64,000 nt of DNA from assembly GCF_009882915.1 (NCBI RefSeq), contig NZ_WTUW01000002.1:1200005-1264004 (forward strand). The letters are read 5' to 3'. The translations under genes and the position numbers were made by a program. Shown piece after piece: positions 24,856 to 33,888 of this stretch (the stretch's first letter is position 1; each line of letters starts with the position of its first letter). Under the pieces are notes generated by a model. That model ran no database searches, was not told where the DNA came from, and worked only from the letters and a program-made list of their open reading frames with translations. This stretch comes from Sneathiella litorea (GTDB lineage Bacteria; Pseudomonadota; Alphaproteobacteria; Sneathiellales; Sneathiellaceae).

Positions 24856-26010
24856 TTAATTTGTATGTGATTTCAGCATGTTGCGAGCGATGACAAGTTG
24901 CTGAATTTGCGTTGTCCCTTCATAAAGCCGTAGTAACCGAACATCTCTATAAAAACGTTCAACCTTATATTCCGACATATAGCCTGCGCCACCGTGGATC
25001 TGTACCGCCCGGTCCGCGATTTTCCCCGCTGCTTCAGTTGTAAACATCTTGCAGCAGGCTGCCAGCATCGAGATATCTTCATCATTATCATATTTATTGG
25101 CTGCATCCAATGTCATTGCTTTGCCTGCGAAAAGTTCTGCCTGGCTATCAGCGAGGAGAGCCTGTACCAATTGGAACTCACCAATCACGGTGCCGAACTG
25201 CTTGCGTTCAGCCGCGTATGAAAGACCCTCTTGTAGAATTCGTTCCGATATGCCGGTGGAGACGGAACTTAAATGTAATCTGCCGCGGTCCAAAACTTTC
25301 ATGGCGGTATAGAACCCCTGCCCCTCAACTCCGCCAAGCAGGGCAGATGCAGGAATACGGGCATCCTCAAAAATAACATCACTGGTTTTTGTGCCCCGCT
25401 GTCCCATTTTTTCATCAGCTTTGGCAATCGTGATTCCCGGCGTACTGGGGTCGACGATAAAGGCCGAGATGCCGGATGCCCCTTTTTTTGACGAGTCGGT
25501 TCGCGCCATGACGGTCAGCATGCCCGCCCGCAGTGCGTTGGTGATATAACGTTTGGTTCCGTTCAGCACGTAATCATCGCCATCCTTTACGGCAACGGTC
25601 CGCAAGGAAGCAGCATCAGAGCCCGCCTCCGGTTCAGTCAGGCAAAAGGAAGACATAATCTCTCCGGAAGCAAGGCGCGGCAGATACTGCTCCTTCTGCG
25701 CCTCCGTCCCAGTCATGACAAGGCCCTGGCTACCAATGCCGACAGTAGTCCCGATCACCGAACGAAACGCCAACGACGCATTGCAAAGCTCATGTATAAT
25801 CTGGCATTCCTGCGCCATACTAAGACCGAGCCCGCCATATTCCTCCGGTATCGACAAACCGAAAAGACCAAGCTCGCGCATTTCCTGAATAATCTCTTCC
25901 GGCACGTCATTGGTCTCTTCCACCGTGTCTTCGGCGGGGATAAGTTTCTCTCGAACAAAGCGCGTCACTGCGTCTTTCATTAATTCGAATGTCTCAGTGT
26001 CCAGAGCCAT
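24856..26010 (-). CDS. Acyl-CoA dehydrogenase
   Basis: About 384 residues. The start at 26010 (MALDTETFELMKDAV) follows AGAAGGAAAGAAG, a clear ribosome site; a longer frame runs to 26154 but that part overlaps the IclR gene and is not protein-like. The FAD-binding family motif CLTEPEAGSDAASLRT is intact, as are RKQFGTVIGEFQLVQ, QIHGGAGYMSEYKVERFYRDVR and YEGTTQIQ, which carries the catalytic glutamate of short/medium-chain enzymes. It introduces an alpha-beta double bond into an acyl-CoA. It is 35 bases downstream of the IclR gene and 23 bases upstream of the aldolase on the same strand, so regulator, dehydrogenase and aldolase form one unit. Confidence 0.88.
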   Translation of the reverse strand: MALDTETFELMKDAVTRFVREKLIPAEDTVEETNDVPEEIIQEMRELGLFGLSIPEEYGGLGLSMAQECQIIHELCNASLAFRSVIGTTVGIGSQGLVMTGTEAQKEQYLPRLASGEIMSSFCLTEPEAGSDAASLRTVAVKDGDDYVLNGTKRYITNALRAGMLTVMARTDSSKKGASGISAFIVDPSTPGITIAKADEKMGQRGTKTSDVIFEDARIPASALLGGVEGQGFYTAMKVLDRGRLHLSSVSTGISERILQEGLSYAAERKQFGTVIGEFQLVQALLADSQAELFAGKAMTLDAANKYDNDEDISMLAACCKMFTTEAAGKIADRAVQIHGGAGYMSEYKVERFYRDVRLLRLYEGTTQIQQLVIARNMLKSHTN

Positions 26011-26045
26011 CTTCTTTCCTTCTACTTTCTTATTTTTGTTTGCAA

Positions 26046-26852
26046 TTAGTCTATCCCGCACATTACCTCGATGCTTCTTGCCAAACCAACGAGGCGGGGG
26101 CCAACTTCTTCCCGCAGGGTCGCTTCTGTTACCAGATAAGCGGAGCCACCGCAATTAAAGGCGACAACGTCGCCTGTTGAATTATCCCGAGCAGCCACGC
26201 CAACCGCGTGAAAGCTCGATTGCCAGTCACCAATTGAAAGGCAATAACCAAAATCTGCGTAGTCCTTCAGCGCCGCTTCAAACTCCTTTTTTATTGTTGG
26301 CCATTCATCCGCAAATTTCCGCCGAACATGGTCTAGAAGAAAATCTCTCTCTCCTTCCGGGAGTTTACAAAGAAACGCGCGGCCAATTGCAGTTTTCGCA
26401 ATCGGTAAAAAAGAACCAACCTCTAGTCGAAGCGTGCTTTCATCCGCGCCCCGGGCCGTTTCAACATACATCATATTCAGCTGTACTCGCGTTGCTAGGG
26501 CAACTCCAAGTCCAGCCTGTTTTGCAAGATCATGCATCAACGGGCGGGACATCAAGCGAATCTTGTTATTTGCAAGGAATGTATAGCCTAGGGAAAGAAC
26601 CGCCGGTGAAGGCTCGTATTTGCCGAGACTCTTGCGATAAATCAAGTAGCCAAGCTGTAGCAAGGTACTTGTGAGGCGTGAAACCGTCGAACGCGGCAAT
26701 CCCGTTCTCTTGGCAAGCTCATTGTTACCAAGCGCGCCCTCCCCTGGACGAAAGGCCTGCAATATTTCAAGGCCACGTGCCAGAGAAGTCACAAAATGCC
26801 GATTGTTATCCGGCGTTGACACCCCCCCAACGAATGTATTGTCTTTTAGCAT
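26046..26852 (-). CDS. IclR-family transcriptional regulator
   Basis: 268 residues. The N-terminal winged helix-turn-helix is at about 15-75 (FVTSLARGLEILQAFRPG, then GNNELAKRTGLPRSTVSRLTSTLLQLGYL). The C-terminal IclR effector domain follows: YVETARGADESTLRLEVGSFLPIAKTAIGRAFLCKLP and GYCLSIGDWQSSFHAVGVAARD, which is the conserved small-molecule pocket region. IclR proteins of this kind control aromatic- and organic-acid catabolism, usually as repressors relieved by the substrate. The gene opens the leftward unit with acyl-CoA dehydrogenase and aldolase, and its own start is only about 120 bases from the divergent TAXI-TRAP genes, so it probably controls both. Confidence 0.88.
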   Translation of the reverse strand: MLKDNTFVGGVSTPDNNRHFVTSLARGLEILQAFRPGEGALGNNELAKRTGLPRSTVSRLTSTLLQLGYLIYRKSLGKYEPSPAVLSLGYTFLANNKIRLMSRPLMHDLAKQAGLGVALATRVQLNMMYVETARGADESTLRLEVGSFLPIAKTAIGRAFLCKLPEGERDFLLDHVRRKFADEWPTIKKEFEAALKDYADFGYCLSIGDWQSSFHAVGVAARDNSTGDVVAFNCGGSAYLVTEATLREEVGPRLVGLARSIEVMCGID

Positions 26853-26894
26853 TTTCTAACAATGGTTTAAATTGGATTTCTCAGGAAAAAAACT

Positions 26895-26922
26895 TGCAGA
26901 ATTCCATTCCACTATGCAGAAT
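26895..26922. promoter_or_regulatory. Direct repeat in the IclR/TAXI intergenic region, candidate operator
   Basis: TGCAGAAT occurs at 26895-26902 and again at 26915-26922, starting exactly 20 bases apart, two turns of the helix. Between them is TCCATTCCACTA. The site lies 40 bases from the IclR ATG and 55 from the TAXI ATG, where a regulator shared by both directions would bind. Dimeric or tetrameric IclR regulators bind repeats of this size. The function is inferred from position only. Confidence 0.4.
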
Positions 26923-26976
26923 GCGGCCCTATCTGGAAACAAAAAAATCCATATTAAGTTTTCTTGGGAGAAAATA

Positions 26977-28131
26977 ATGAGAATTAAGCTAGGATTGTGC
27001 GCGGCTGCAACGGCAGCGGCGTTTACTTTTTCGACTGCGGCATTTGCCGACGACGTAAAACTACCCAGCACAATCGCATGGAGTGCCTATAACACTGGAA
27101 CCACCGGTTATAACCAGTCGGTTGCCATCGGCAAGGCGTTGAAAGATAAGTATGGCGTCGATCTTCGGGTTGTTCCGGGCAAAAATGATATTTCTCGTAT
27201 GGGTCCGTTACGCTCAGACAAAGTTCAGTTCGTAGCAAACGGTGCCGGCACTTTTTACGCCTCTGAGGGTGTTTTTAACTTTGCCGCCCCGAGTTGGGGA
27301 CCTCAGAAGGTACAGGTCCTGATGACCTCCACCTCCAACGCCGGCCTTCTCCAAGCCGCGACGGTCGAATCAGGTGTTAAGTCTTTAGCGGAGCTTAAAG
27401 GAAAACCCGTCGGTGTCGTTCGTAGTTCTCCTGCAGTGACAATTGCGACGGAAGCTTATCTTGCATTTGCCGGGCTGACGTTCGACGATGTTGAGGTTGT
27501 AGAATTTGGTGGCTATGGCGCCATGTGGAAGGCTATGGAAACCGGGCAGATTGTTTCTGCTTTCGGATCAACCGTGACTGGACCTGCCAAAAAGCTGGAA
27601 GCAACGCCAAAAGGTATTTACTGGCTGGAAACACCAGCGGCGGACAAAGAAGGCTGGAAGCGTCTTCAGAAAGTCGCACCCTATATAGTTCCTCATACCA
27701 TTACTTTGGGCACGGGCAATATCACCAAAGAAACACCAATGGACGGTGCTGCCTATCCCTACCCAATCTTGATCACGCGTGCTGACCAGGATCCGGAGTT
27801 GGTATATTCAATGGTGAAAGCCGTACATTCAGAATATGACAACTACAAGGATGCGTTGCCTGCCATGATTGGCTGGGCTCTTGACCGCCAACAGTTTGAA
27901 TGGGCCGTTCCTTACCATCTTTCCGCTGTAAAGTACTGGAAAGAAGTAGGCGTTTGGACAGACGAAATGGAAGCGCATAACAACAACCTTCTAAAGCGTC
28001 AGGACATATTGGCCGAAGCCTGGGCAACCATGGAAGCCAAGAATCTTGACGGTGAAGAGTTCAAGGTCGAATGGATGAAAACCCGTGCGGATGCGCTTGA
28101 ATCTGCCGGCATGGATCCAATTTTTAAGTGA
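26977..28131 (+). CDS. TAXI-family TRAP transporter solute-binding protein
   Basis: About 384 residues from ATG 26977, with GGGAG at nine bases; an upstream frame to 26872 is not preferred because the signal peptide begins here (MRIKLGLCAAATAAAFTFST, cleavage near AFADD). TAXI proteins are periplasmic and feed a TRAP permease. Family features are the IAWSAYNTGTTGYNQSVAIGKALKDKYGVDLRVVPGKNDISRM opening, VKLAELKGKPVGVV-like ELKGKPVGVVRSSPAVTIATEAYL, and PYPILITRADQDPELVYSMVKAVHSEYDNYKDA. Ligands of the TAXI branch are mostly undefined; glutamate and organic acids have been proposed. The permease gene follows directly. Confidence 0.87.
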   Translation: MRIKLGLCAAATAAAFTFSTAAFADDVKLPSTIAWSAYNTGTTGYNQSVAIGKALKDKYGVDLRVVPGKNDISRMGPLRSDKVQFVANGAGTFYASEGVFNFAAPSWGPQKVQVLMTSTSNAGLLQAATVESGVKSLAELKGKPVGVVRSSPAVTIATEAYLAFAGLTFDDVEVVEFGGYGAMWKAMETGQIVSAFGSTVTGPAKKLEATPKGIYWLETPAADKEGWKRLQKVAPYIVPHTITLGTGNITKETPMDGAAYPYPILITRADQDPELVYSMVKAVHSEYDNYKDALPAMIGWALDRQQFEWAVPYHLSAVKYWKEVGVWTDEMEAHNNNLLKRQDILAEAWATMEAKNLDGEEFKVEWMKTRADALESAGMDPIFK

Positions 28132-28143
28132 TTGATCACATCA

Positions 28144-30144
28144 ATGAATGATCTCAAGTCAAAAGAGAATGATGCGGTGGCGGCTACTCCGGTAGTCCGC
28201 CACCGAAATCTTTCTACCGTGTGGCGGGCAATCCTTATTGCCGTAACACTTATTGTTGTTGGATTAGCAATAAACCAGCTTTTCAATTTTAGGTTCTTCG
28301 TCGGCCATACTTGGCTTGATAATGAATATCAATATGCACTTGTAGGACTCCTGGTCCCACTCGTATTTCTAATTTTTCCGGCATCCGGCAAAGCCACATT
28401 CGAAAAGGTGCCTTGGTACGATACTGTACTCGCAGCTGCGACCTTTGGCTTGGTTCTCTTCTTCTTCGTCAATGCAGAGAAAATCATTGATAACGGCTGG
28501 GAGATGGGTGCGCCAAATAATATTATCATCCCGGGATTTTTCCTTTGGTTGTTAATCCTCGAGGCAACTCGCCGCGCCGGTGGTACAGCATTGGTTGTCA
28601 TCGTTACCCTGATTTCGCTCTATCCGCTTTATGCCGATATTATGCCTGGTCCAATTTCGGGGTTAAGCAGTTCCCTCTCAGATACCGTCGCATACCACAC
28701 GCTGAGTGCAGAGAGTATGCTTGGCATCCCCTTGCGGGCGCTCGCGAACCTCGTTATCGGATTTCTGGTTTTTGGTGTTGCTCTCACCCAGACCGGCGGT
28801 GGTAAATTCTTCATTGATCTGGCATTTGCGGCGCTTGGACATGTGCGTGGCGGACCGGCAAAGGTTGCTATTTTCTCTTCCGGCCTTATGGGTTCGATGA
28901 GCGGTAGTGTGATTTCGAACGTTATCACCACCGGTGTCATGACAATCCCGGCGATGCGGAAAACAGGCTTCCGTCCCTCTTACGCCGCAGGTGTTGAAGC
29001 CTGTGCGTCAACGGGCGGTGTTCTAATGCCACCGATCATGGGTTCAACTGCCTTTATTATGGCCGTGTTCCTGAACATCCCATACATCACAATTGCCGTC
29101 GCGGCCATCATTCCATCGGTCCTTTACTATCTGGCACTGTTCATACAGATTGATGCCTATGCTGCCCGGCACAACATGCCAGGTCTGCCACGGGATCAAC
29201 TTCCAAAACTGGGAGAGACCTTCCGTCAAGGGTGGCATTTCGTAGCCGTATTTATTCTGCTTATTGTCATGCTTGTTTACTTGCAGCAGGAAGTACTTGC
29301 GCCTTTCTATGCAACGGCATTGCTACTTGTCATCAACCAGATTTTCTCATCAAACCGGTGGGGAATGAATGAGTTCTGGGAATTTGTCCTTGCTACCGGC
29401 AAACTGCTCGCAGAGATTGCCGCCATTCTGGTCGGTGTTGGACTGATTGTTGGCGCCTTATCCATTACGGGTATGGCGGGCACATTGGTCAATGATTTGA
29501 TCTTTATGGCTGGCGGCGACATTCTCGTTCTTCTGTTCATGGGCGCGGTTACGAGCTTCATCATGGGCATCGGTATGACTGTGACTGCCGCTTACATCTT
29601 CCTTGCCATTGTCCTTGCTCCTGCTCTTGTGCAGGGCGGCCTGGATCCGCTGTCGGTGCATCTGTTCATCCTCTATTGGGGTATGGTGTCATTCATTACG
29701 CCGCCTGTTGCACTGGGAGCCTTTGCGGCTGCGTCTATTGCTGGGGCTAACCCTATGCGCACAGGTTTCGAGGCAATGCGGTTGGGTTCAATCATTTATT
29801 TTGTGCCCTTCTTCTTCGTTCTCGATCCGGCCTTTATTTTCCGCGGAGAGTTGAGCCAGACGGCAATATTGTTTGTCTCAGCTGTGGCAGGCGTCGTCCT
29901 GATCGCAAGCTCTTTGCAAGGGTATCTTGTATGGATTGGTAATCTGCACCGCCATGCCGTACTGGGCTGGCCAATCAGAGGCCTTATCCTTATCGGAGGT
30001 CTGGCACTGGCGACACCAGGCGGGAGCGATCTGATTCCGTTTAGCAATCTGGAATTAGCGCTCTTTGCGTTGGTCACCGCTGGCTCTGGGGCAGCTATGG
30101 CTTACTTTATTGATAAGCGCGCAAAAGCGACAACGGCTATTTAG
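28144..30144 (+). CDS. TRAP transporter fused 4TM/12TM permease
   Basis: About 666 residues with roughly sixteen membrane helices. The first quarter is the small (DctQ-like) part; the rest is the DctM-like domain with GGGKFFIDLAFAALGHVRGGPAKVAIFSSGLMGSMSGSVISNVITTGVMTIPAMRKTGFRPSYAAGVEACASTGGVLMPPIMGSTAFIMAVFL, the hallmark of TAXI-type fused permeases. It works as a Na+-coupled importer with the binding protein at 26977. A TTG at 28132 also lies in frame right after the preceding stop; I take ATG 28144, but neither start has a clear ribosome site, so translation is likely coupled to the gene before. A strong terminator follows at 30167-30201. Confidence 0.88.
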   Translation: MNDLKSKENDAVAATPVVRHRNLSTVWRAILIAVTLIVVGLAINQLFNFRFFVGHTWLDNEYQYALVGLLVPLVFLIFPASGKATFEKVPWYDTVLAAATFGLVLFFFVNAEKIIDNGWEMGAPNNIIIPGFFLWLLILEATRRAGGTALVVIVTLISLYPLYADIMPGPISGLSSSLSDTVAYHTLSAESMLGIPLRALANLVIGFLVFGVALTQTGGGKFFIDLAFAALGHVRGGPAKVAIFSSGLMGSMSGSVISNVITTGVMTIPAMRKTGFRPSYAAGVEACASTGGVLMPPIMGSTAFIMAVFLNIPYITIAVAAIIPSVLYYLALFIQIDAYAARHNMPGLPRDQLPKLGETFRQGWHFVAVFILLIVMLVYLQQEVLAPFYATALLLVINQIFSSNRWGMNEFWEFVLATGKLLAEIAAILVGVGLIVGALSITGMAGTLVNDLIFMAGGDILVLLFMGAVTSFIMGIGMTVTAAYIFLAIVLAPALVQGGLDPLSVHLFILYWGMVSFITPPVALGAFAAASIAGANPMRTGFEAMRLGSIIYFVPFFFVLDPAFIFRGELSQTAILFVSAVAGVVLIASSLQGYLVWIGNLHRHAVLGWPIRGLILIGGLALATPGGSDLIPFSNLELALFALVTAGSGAAMAYFIDKRAKATTAI

Positions 30145-30166
30145 GTAGCCTGTCTAACACGATAAG

Positions 30167-30201
30167 GCGCCCGCTCAGTTATCTGGGCGGGCGCTTTTTT
30201 T
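30167..30201 (+). terminator. Rho-independent terminator after the TAXI-TRAP genes
   Basis: GCGCCCGC (30167-30174) pairs with GCGGGCGC (30187-30194) around a 12-base loop and is followed directly by seven Ts (30195-30201). It ends the transporter transcript 22 bases after the permease stop. Confidence 0.92.
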
Positions 30202-30306
30202 ATTGCCGTATTGGAAAGTTCGATAAAAGCCTGTAGCGCTTGCGATGCTCCGCGCCTCAGCGTATTGTGCCGCCCAATTATCCATTTACCAGAAACGGTG
30301 AGACAT

Positions 30307-31062
30307 ATGAGACGTGGCCTGACAATCGCAATGATCGGGATAGTCATACTTTTTTGCGCGGCGATCATCACCGTGTATCTCTCGATTGGATCAGTCATTA
30401 CCACAACCGTTGAAGATTATGGGTCGGCAATTACGGGAACAAAAGTTTCCGTAACTGAGACAGAATTTTCTCCAACATCAGGTGACGCAGAATTACTCGG
30501 GCTGAGAGTAGAAAGCCCGAAACCATATGACGCGCAACCGGCTTTTCTGGCATCCCGCGTCAAAATACAAATCGATCCTAAGACAATCAATAGCGATACC
30601 GTCATCATTAAACGCATAGAAATAGAAGCGCCGGAAGTTACCTACGAGATTACAGATACCGGCGACAATCTGAGGGCAATCCGGGCCCATATAACAGAGG
30701 CAATGGCTGTCGAAATGAACGGCCCACTCCCAAGCAACCGCCCAAACCGCGCCAAAAAGTTCATCATAAATGAGCTTTATATAACGAATGCGGTTGTCAT
30801 CGTTCAGGCCGAGGACCTGACCGGAGAAAGAACGACTGCAGTACTTAAAAATATCCATCTCGAAAATCTCGGACGCGAAGAAAAAGGCCTCTATCCAGCT
30901 GCTTTACTCGAACAAATATTTAAACCCGTTCTTCAAGCCGCGACACTCGCCGCACTCACAACGGACCTCAACTTTTCGGACCAGGCTCTCAATATCCTGC
31001 GCGGCGCCAGCGATCAGACGGAGGAAGTGATCAATCACCTTCAAAAACTACTGGAAAAATAA
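30307..31062 (+). CDS. AsmA/DUF748-like membrane-anchored protein, unknown
   Basis: About 251 residues. An N-terminal membrane anchor (LTIAMIGIVILFCAAIITVYLSI) is followed by a beta-rich periplasmic part: VEDYGSAITGTKVSVTETEFSPTSGDAELLGLRVESPKPYDAQPAF, then LASRVKIQIDPKTINSDTVIIKRIEIEAPEVTYEI. Short repeats of this sort, with a membrane anchor, resemble the start of AsmA/DUF748 proteins, which act in the cell envelope and lipid transport. This is a short member and I cannot assign a function. I chose ATG 30307 because it starts at the anchor; a frame begins at 30211 but that part is not protein-like. It lies alone between the TRAP terminator and a TetR gene. Confidence 0.68.
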   Translation: MRRGLTIAMIGIVILFCAAIITVYLSIGSVITTTVEDYGSAITGTKVSVTETEFSPTSGDAELLGLRVESPKPYDAQPAFLASRVKIQIDPKTINSDTVIIKRIEIEAPEVTYEITDTGDNLRAIRAHITEAMAVEMNGPLPSNRPNRAKKFIINELYITNAVVIVQAEDLTGERTTAVLKNIHLENLGREEKGLYPAALLEQIFKPVLQAATLAALTTDLNFSDQALNILRGASDQTEEVINHLQKLLEK

Positions 31063-31127
31063 AGTTGCCGCTAATCGTCGAAGCGGGCATAACAGCAATT
31101 GTAACAACTGTTTGTTAGGACCAGTAC

Positions 31128-31721
31128 GTGGCTGAAAATACACGAACACGTGAGGAAGGTCTTCACCGGAGCGATAATCGACGGCAAGAGTTAATGGCGG
31201 CAGCGGCGCACCTGTTTAATCAGCGGGGCTATGACGCGACGTCAATGCGGGATATCGCCCGTGAAGCCGGGATGCTGGCGGGCTCCATGTATTATCATTT
31301 CTCGTCCAAGGATGACCTGATCATCGCAACCTATGAAGAAGGGAAGCGGCTTATCAGCACAGCGGTCCTGGAGGCAATTGAGGGAGTCGACGAACCATGG
31401 GAGCGATTAACTCAGGCTGCAATTGCCCATATGAACACGTTGTTCGGTGGCAATAATTTTTCAATCCTGCTTTGCGCCGATATATCCCGGACAGCCCCGA
31501 CCCTTCGAAGCCGCCTGATCGAAATAAGAGACAGTTATGATAAGCTGTTCATGGATTTGATCGAGGATCTACCGCTGCCTGACGATATTGACAAAGGGTT
31601 GCTGCGTCTAAGCTTGCTGGGATCACTGAACTGGTCGAGCAGCTGGTATCGCCCTGGCGGTCAGACACCTTCTCAAATTGGTGCCTTTTTTGTAAGAGTT
31701 ATGAAAGAGGGTCTAACATGA
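31128..31721 (+). CDS. TetR/AcrR-family regulator
   Basis: 197 residues with a GTG start at 31128 (TTAGGA upstream). The helix-turn-helix is clear: RRQELMAAAAHLFNQRGYDATSMRDIAREAGMLAGSMYYHFSSKDDLIIATYEEG, with the conserved YYHF after the recognition helix. The effector domain shows no obvious relative; LCADISRTAPTLRSRLIEIRDSYDKLF is typical of TetR_C_33 (AcrR/KstR2-like) members that respond to acyl-CoA. It lies 300 bases before korA and is the only regulator near it; an inverted repeat 20 bases past its stop may be its site. Confidence 0.86.
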   Translation: MAENTRTREEGLHRSDNRRQELMAAAAHLFNQRGYDATSMRDIAREAGMLAGSMYYHFSSKDDLIIATYEEGKRLISTAVLEAIEGVDEPWERLTQAAIAHMNTLFGGNNFSILLCADISRTAPTLRSRLIEIRDSYDKLFMDLIEDLPLPDDIDKGLLRLSLLGSLNWSSSWYRPGGQTPSQIGAFFVRVMKEGLT

Positions 31722-31740
31722 GTAAAACGAAAAACTATTT

Positions 31741-31757
31741 CACATATTATTTATGTG
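31741..31757. promoter_or_regulatory. Inverted repeat between the TetR gene and korA, candidate operator
   Basis: CACATA (31741-31746) and TATGTG (31752-31757) are a perfect 6-base inverted repeat with a 5-base AT spacer. It sits 20 bases past the TetR stop in the 300-base AT-rich stretch (31722-32021) before korA. It could be a TetR operator or a terminator stem for the TetR gene, though the region after it (TTAAATTATTTTAC) is not a clean T run. I see no coding sequence in this stretch. Confidence 0.35.
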
Positions 31758-31894
31758 GTTAAATTATTTTACAAAACAAACAAGAAAATAATGTTGCACT
31801 CCCCACAAAATTCCCTATATCTAATGTCAGTATGACAGGGATCTTCCCTTTCATATTGTTGAAGGCATGGTAGTGGCAAATTAGCGTCTAGCAA

Positions 31895-31922
31895 TTGTTG
31901 TTATTATATAAAATGATAATAT
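31895..31922 (+). promoter_or_regulatory. Candidate promoter of korAB
   Basis: TTGTTG (31895-31900) and TAATAT (31917-31922) are 16 bases apart, in an AT-rich region about 100 bases before the korA start. The leader then carries a GGCC hairpin (AGGCC loop GGGCC). It is a plausible housekeeping promoter; other AT-rich boxes nearby could serve equally. Confidence 0.4.
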
Positions 31923-32021
31923 AGGCCGTTGATTGCTGGGCCGAAGTATGGCTAAACTAAAGGCATTGGCGGGATTCAGAACGATACTCTCCCCCTCTTT
32001 TGCACAACGCGGGTAAGAAAG

Positions 32022-33887
32022 TTGAACGAACTAAAAATCAAGACGGACCCAGTTCCGAGGAAAGAAATATCTTCTGTCGTTATTCGGTTCGCGGGTGACT
32101 CAGGTGATGGCATTCAAATCACCGGCAGCCGGTTTACTGATACAACAGCACTGGCTGGTAACGATCTTGCTACCTTTCCTGATTTCCCAGCTGAAATTCG
32201 TGCCCCAATCGGAACGACCTTCGGTGTCTCTGCTTTTCAGATCAATTTCGGCTCACGACGGATTGAAACGGCAGGCGATGACCCCGATGTCCTTGTCGCC
32301 CTGAACCCAGCGGCTCTAATGGTCAACATCGCCCGCCTAAAGCCTGGCGGGATGATCATTGTTGATAGTGGCACATTTACGGACCGCAATCTGAAGAAGG
32401 CTGGGTATATCAATAATCCGCTCGATGATCACTCTCTGGAAGCTTATACAGTTCTGGATATCAATATCACGAAACTCGTGCTTGAGGCGGTCAAGGAGTT
32501 CGGTCTTTCCCAGAAAGAAGGCTTACGCTGTAAAAACTTCTGGGTTCTTGGCCTGGCTTACTGGATTTATGGTCGTGATCGCAGTGACACAATAGACTGG
32601 CTCAAGCGTAAATTCGCTAAGCGCCCGGACATTGCGGATGCGAATATCGCCGCGTTGAATGCGGGCCACATTTATGGTGAAGCTTCAGAGGTTGCAGGAC
32701 TAACGCAACTTTATGCAATCCCTCCCGCAACGATGCCTCACGGTCTCTATCGTACCGTCACTGGCGGCGAAGCTCTTGCCTGGGGATTGGTTGCTGGGGC
32801 GGAGCTGGCAAATCTGAAAATATTTTTTGGGTCTTACCCTATTACCCCTGCATCTCCCGTGCTGCATTCACTTGCGAAGATGAAACAATTCGGCGTCAAA
32901 ACCTTTCAGGCCGAAGATGAAATCGCCGCGATCTGTTCTGCAATTGGTGCCTCCTATGCTGGTTCGCTTGGCATTACGTCTTCTTCTGGCCCGGGCATCG
33001 CCCTGAAAGGTGAAGCCATTGGCCTTGCCATTTCAACGGAACTGCCACTGATTATATTGAATTCGCAGCGGGCCGGCCCATCGACCGGCCTCCCGACGAA
33101 AACCGAGCAGTCTGATCTTTATCAGGCCGTATATGGTCGCAATGGCGACGCACCACTTGTGGTTTTGGCTACACATGGCCCATCGGACTGTTTTGAAGTC
33201 GCGATCGAAGCCTGCCGTCTTGCCACCAAGTACATGACGCCCGTTATGCTGCTAACAGACGGTTATATTGGCAATGCGGCGGAACCCTGGCTGATCCCGA
33301 GTATTGAAGATCGGGAGCCATTCCCGGTAACGTTTGAAACGAATGCGGAGGGCTTTGAGCCGTTTAAACGCAACCCCGAGACGCTGGCGCGGCATTGGGC
33401 CGTTCCAGGAACGCCCGGGCTTGAGCATCGCATTGGCGGGATTGAGAAAGAAGATGGTTCGGGTAATATATCTTACGAACCCGCCAATCATCAGAAAATG
33501 ACCGATCTGCGACGGGACAAGATACTTAATATCGCGAATGATATTCCCGAGCAAACTGTTGAAAATGGAGCGTCGAGCGGTAAATTAGCAATTGTCGGAT
33601 GGGGATCGACATATGGCCCGATTAGCCGCGCTGTCGACAACAAGTTATCGGAAGGCAAGGAAGTCTCGCATATACATTTACGCCACATTTGGCCCCTACC
33701 GCGAAACTTAGGCGACCTGCTTCGCGGATTTGATAAGGTTATCGTACCGGAAATGAATGACGGACAACTCAAAACAGTACTGCGCGATCAATATCTGATT
33801 GCCGCGCAACCTTTGACCAAGGTAACCGGCCAGCCATTCAAAATTTCTGAAATTGAGCGTGCAATCGATGCGGCGTTGGAGAATTGA
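32022..33887 (+). CDS. korA: 2-oxoacid:ferredoxin oxidoreductase, alpha/gamma fused subunit
   Basis: 621 residues. The N-terminal gamma domain opens with VVIRFAGDSGDGIQITGSRF; the alpha domain contains GEALAWGLVAGAELANLKIFFGSYPITPASPVLHSLAKM, then FQAEDEIAAICSAIGASYAGSLGITSSSGPGIALKGEAIGLA, with the CoA/pyrophosphate-interacting glutamate of EDEIAA. The order gamma-alpha in one chain is the usual KorA of aerobic alphaproteobacteria (2-oxoglutarate:ferredoxin oxidoreductase). It uses TTG 32022: no in-frame ATG occurs before conserved sequence. It partners KorB, whose ATG begins one base after this stop, and both make the ferredoxin-linked TCA step 2-oxoglutarate to succinyl-CoA. Confidence 0.87.
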   Translation: MNELKIKTDPVPRKEISSVVIRFAGDSGDGIQITGSRFTDTTALAGNDLATFPDFPAEIRAPIGTTFGVSAFQINFGSRRIETAGDDPDVLVALNPAALMVNIARLKPGGMIIVDSGTFTDRNLKKAGYINNPLDDHSLEAYTVLDINITKLVLEAVKEFGLSQKEGLRCKNFWVLGLAYWIYGRDRSDTIDWLKRKFAKRPDIADANIAALNAGHIYGEASEVAGLTQLYAIPPATMPHGLYRTVTGGEALAWGLVAGAELANLKIFFGSYPITPASPVLHSLAKMKQFGVKTFQAEDEIAAICSAIGASYAGSLGITSSSGPGIALKGEAIGLAISTELPLIILNSQRAGPSTGLPTKTEQSDLYQAVYGRNGDAPLVVLATHGPSDCFEVAIEACRLATKYMTPVMLLTDGYIGNAAEPWLIPSIEDREPFPVTFETNAEGFEPFKRNPETLARHWAVPGTPGLEHRIGGIEKEDGSGNISYEPANHQKMTDLRRDKILNIANDIPEQTVENGASSGKLAIVGWGSTYGPISRAVDNKLSEGKEVSHIHLRHIWPLPRNLGDLLRGFDKVIVPEMNDGQLKTVLRDQYLIAAQPLTKVTGQPFKISEIERAIDAALEN

Positions 33888-33888
33888 G

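Noticed and set aside
26010..26154. Long N-terminal extension of the acyl-CoA dehydrogenase
   Set aside because: The first 48 codons overlap the IclR gene and are not protein-like; a ribosome site precedes the ATG at 26010.
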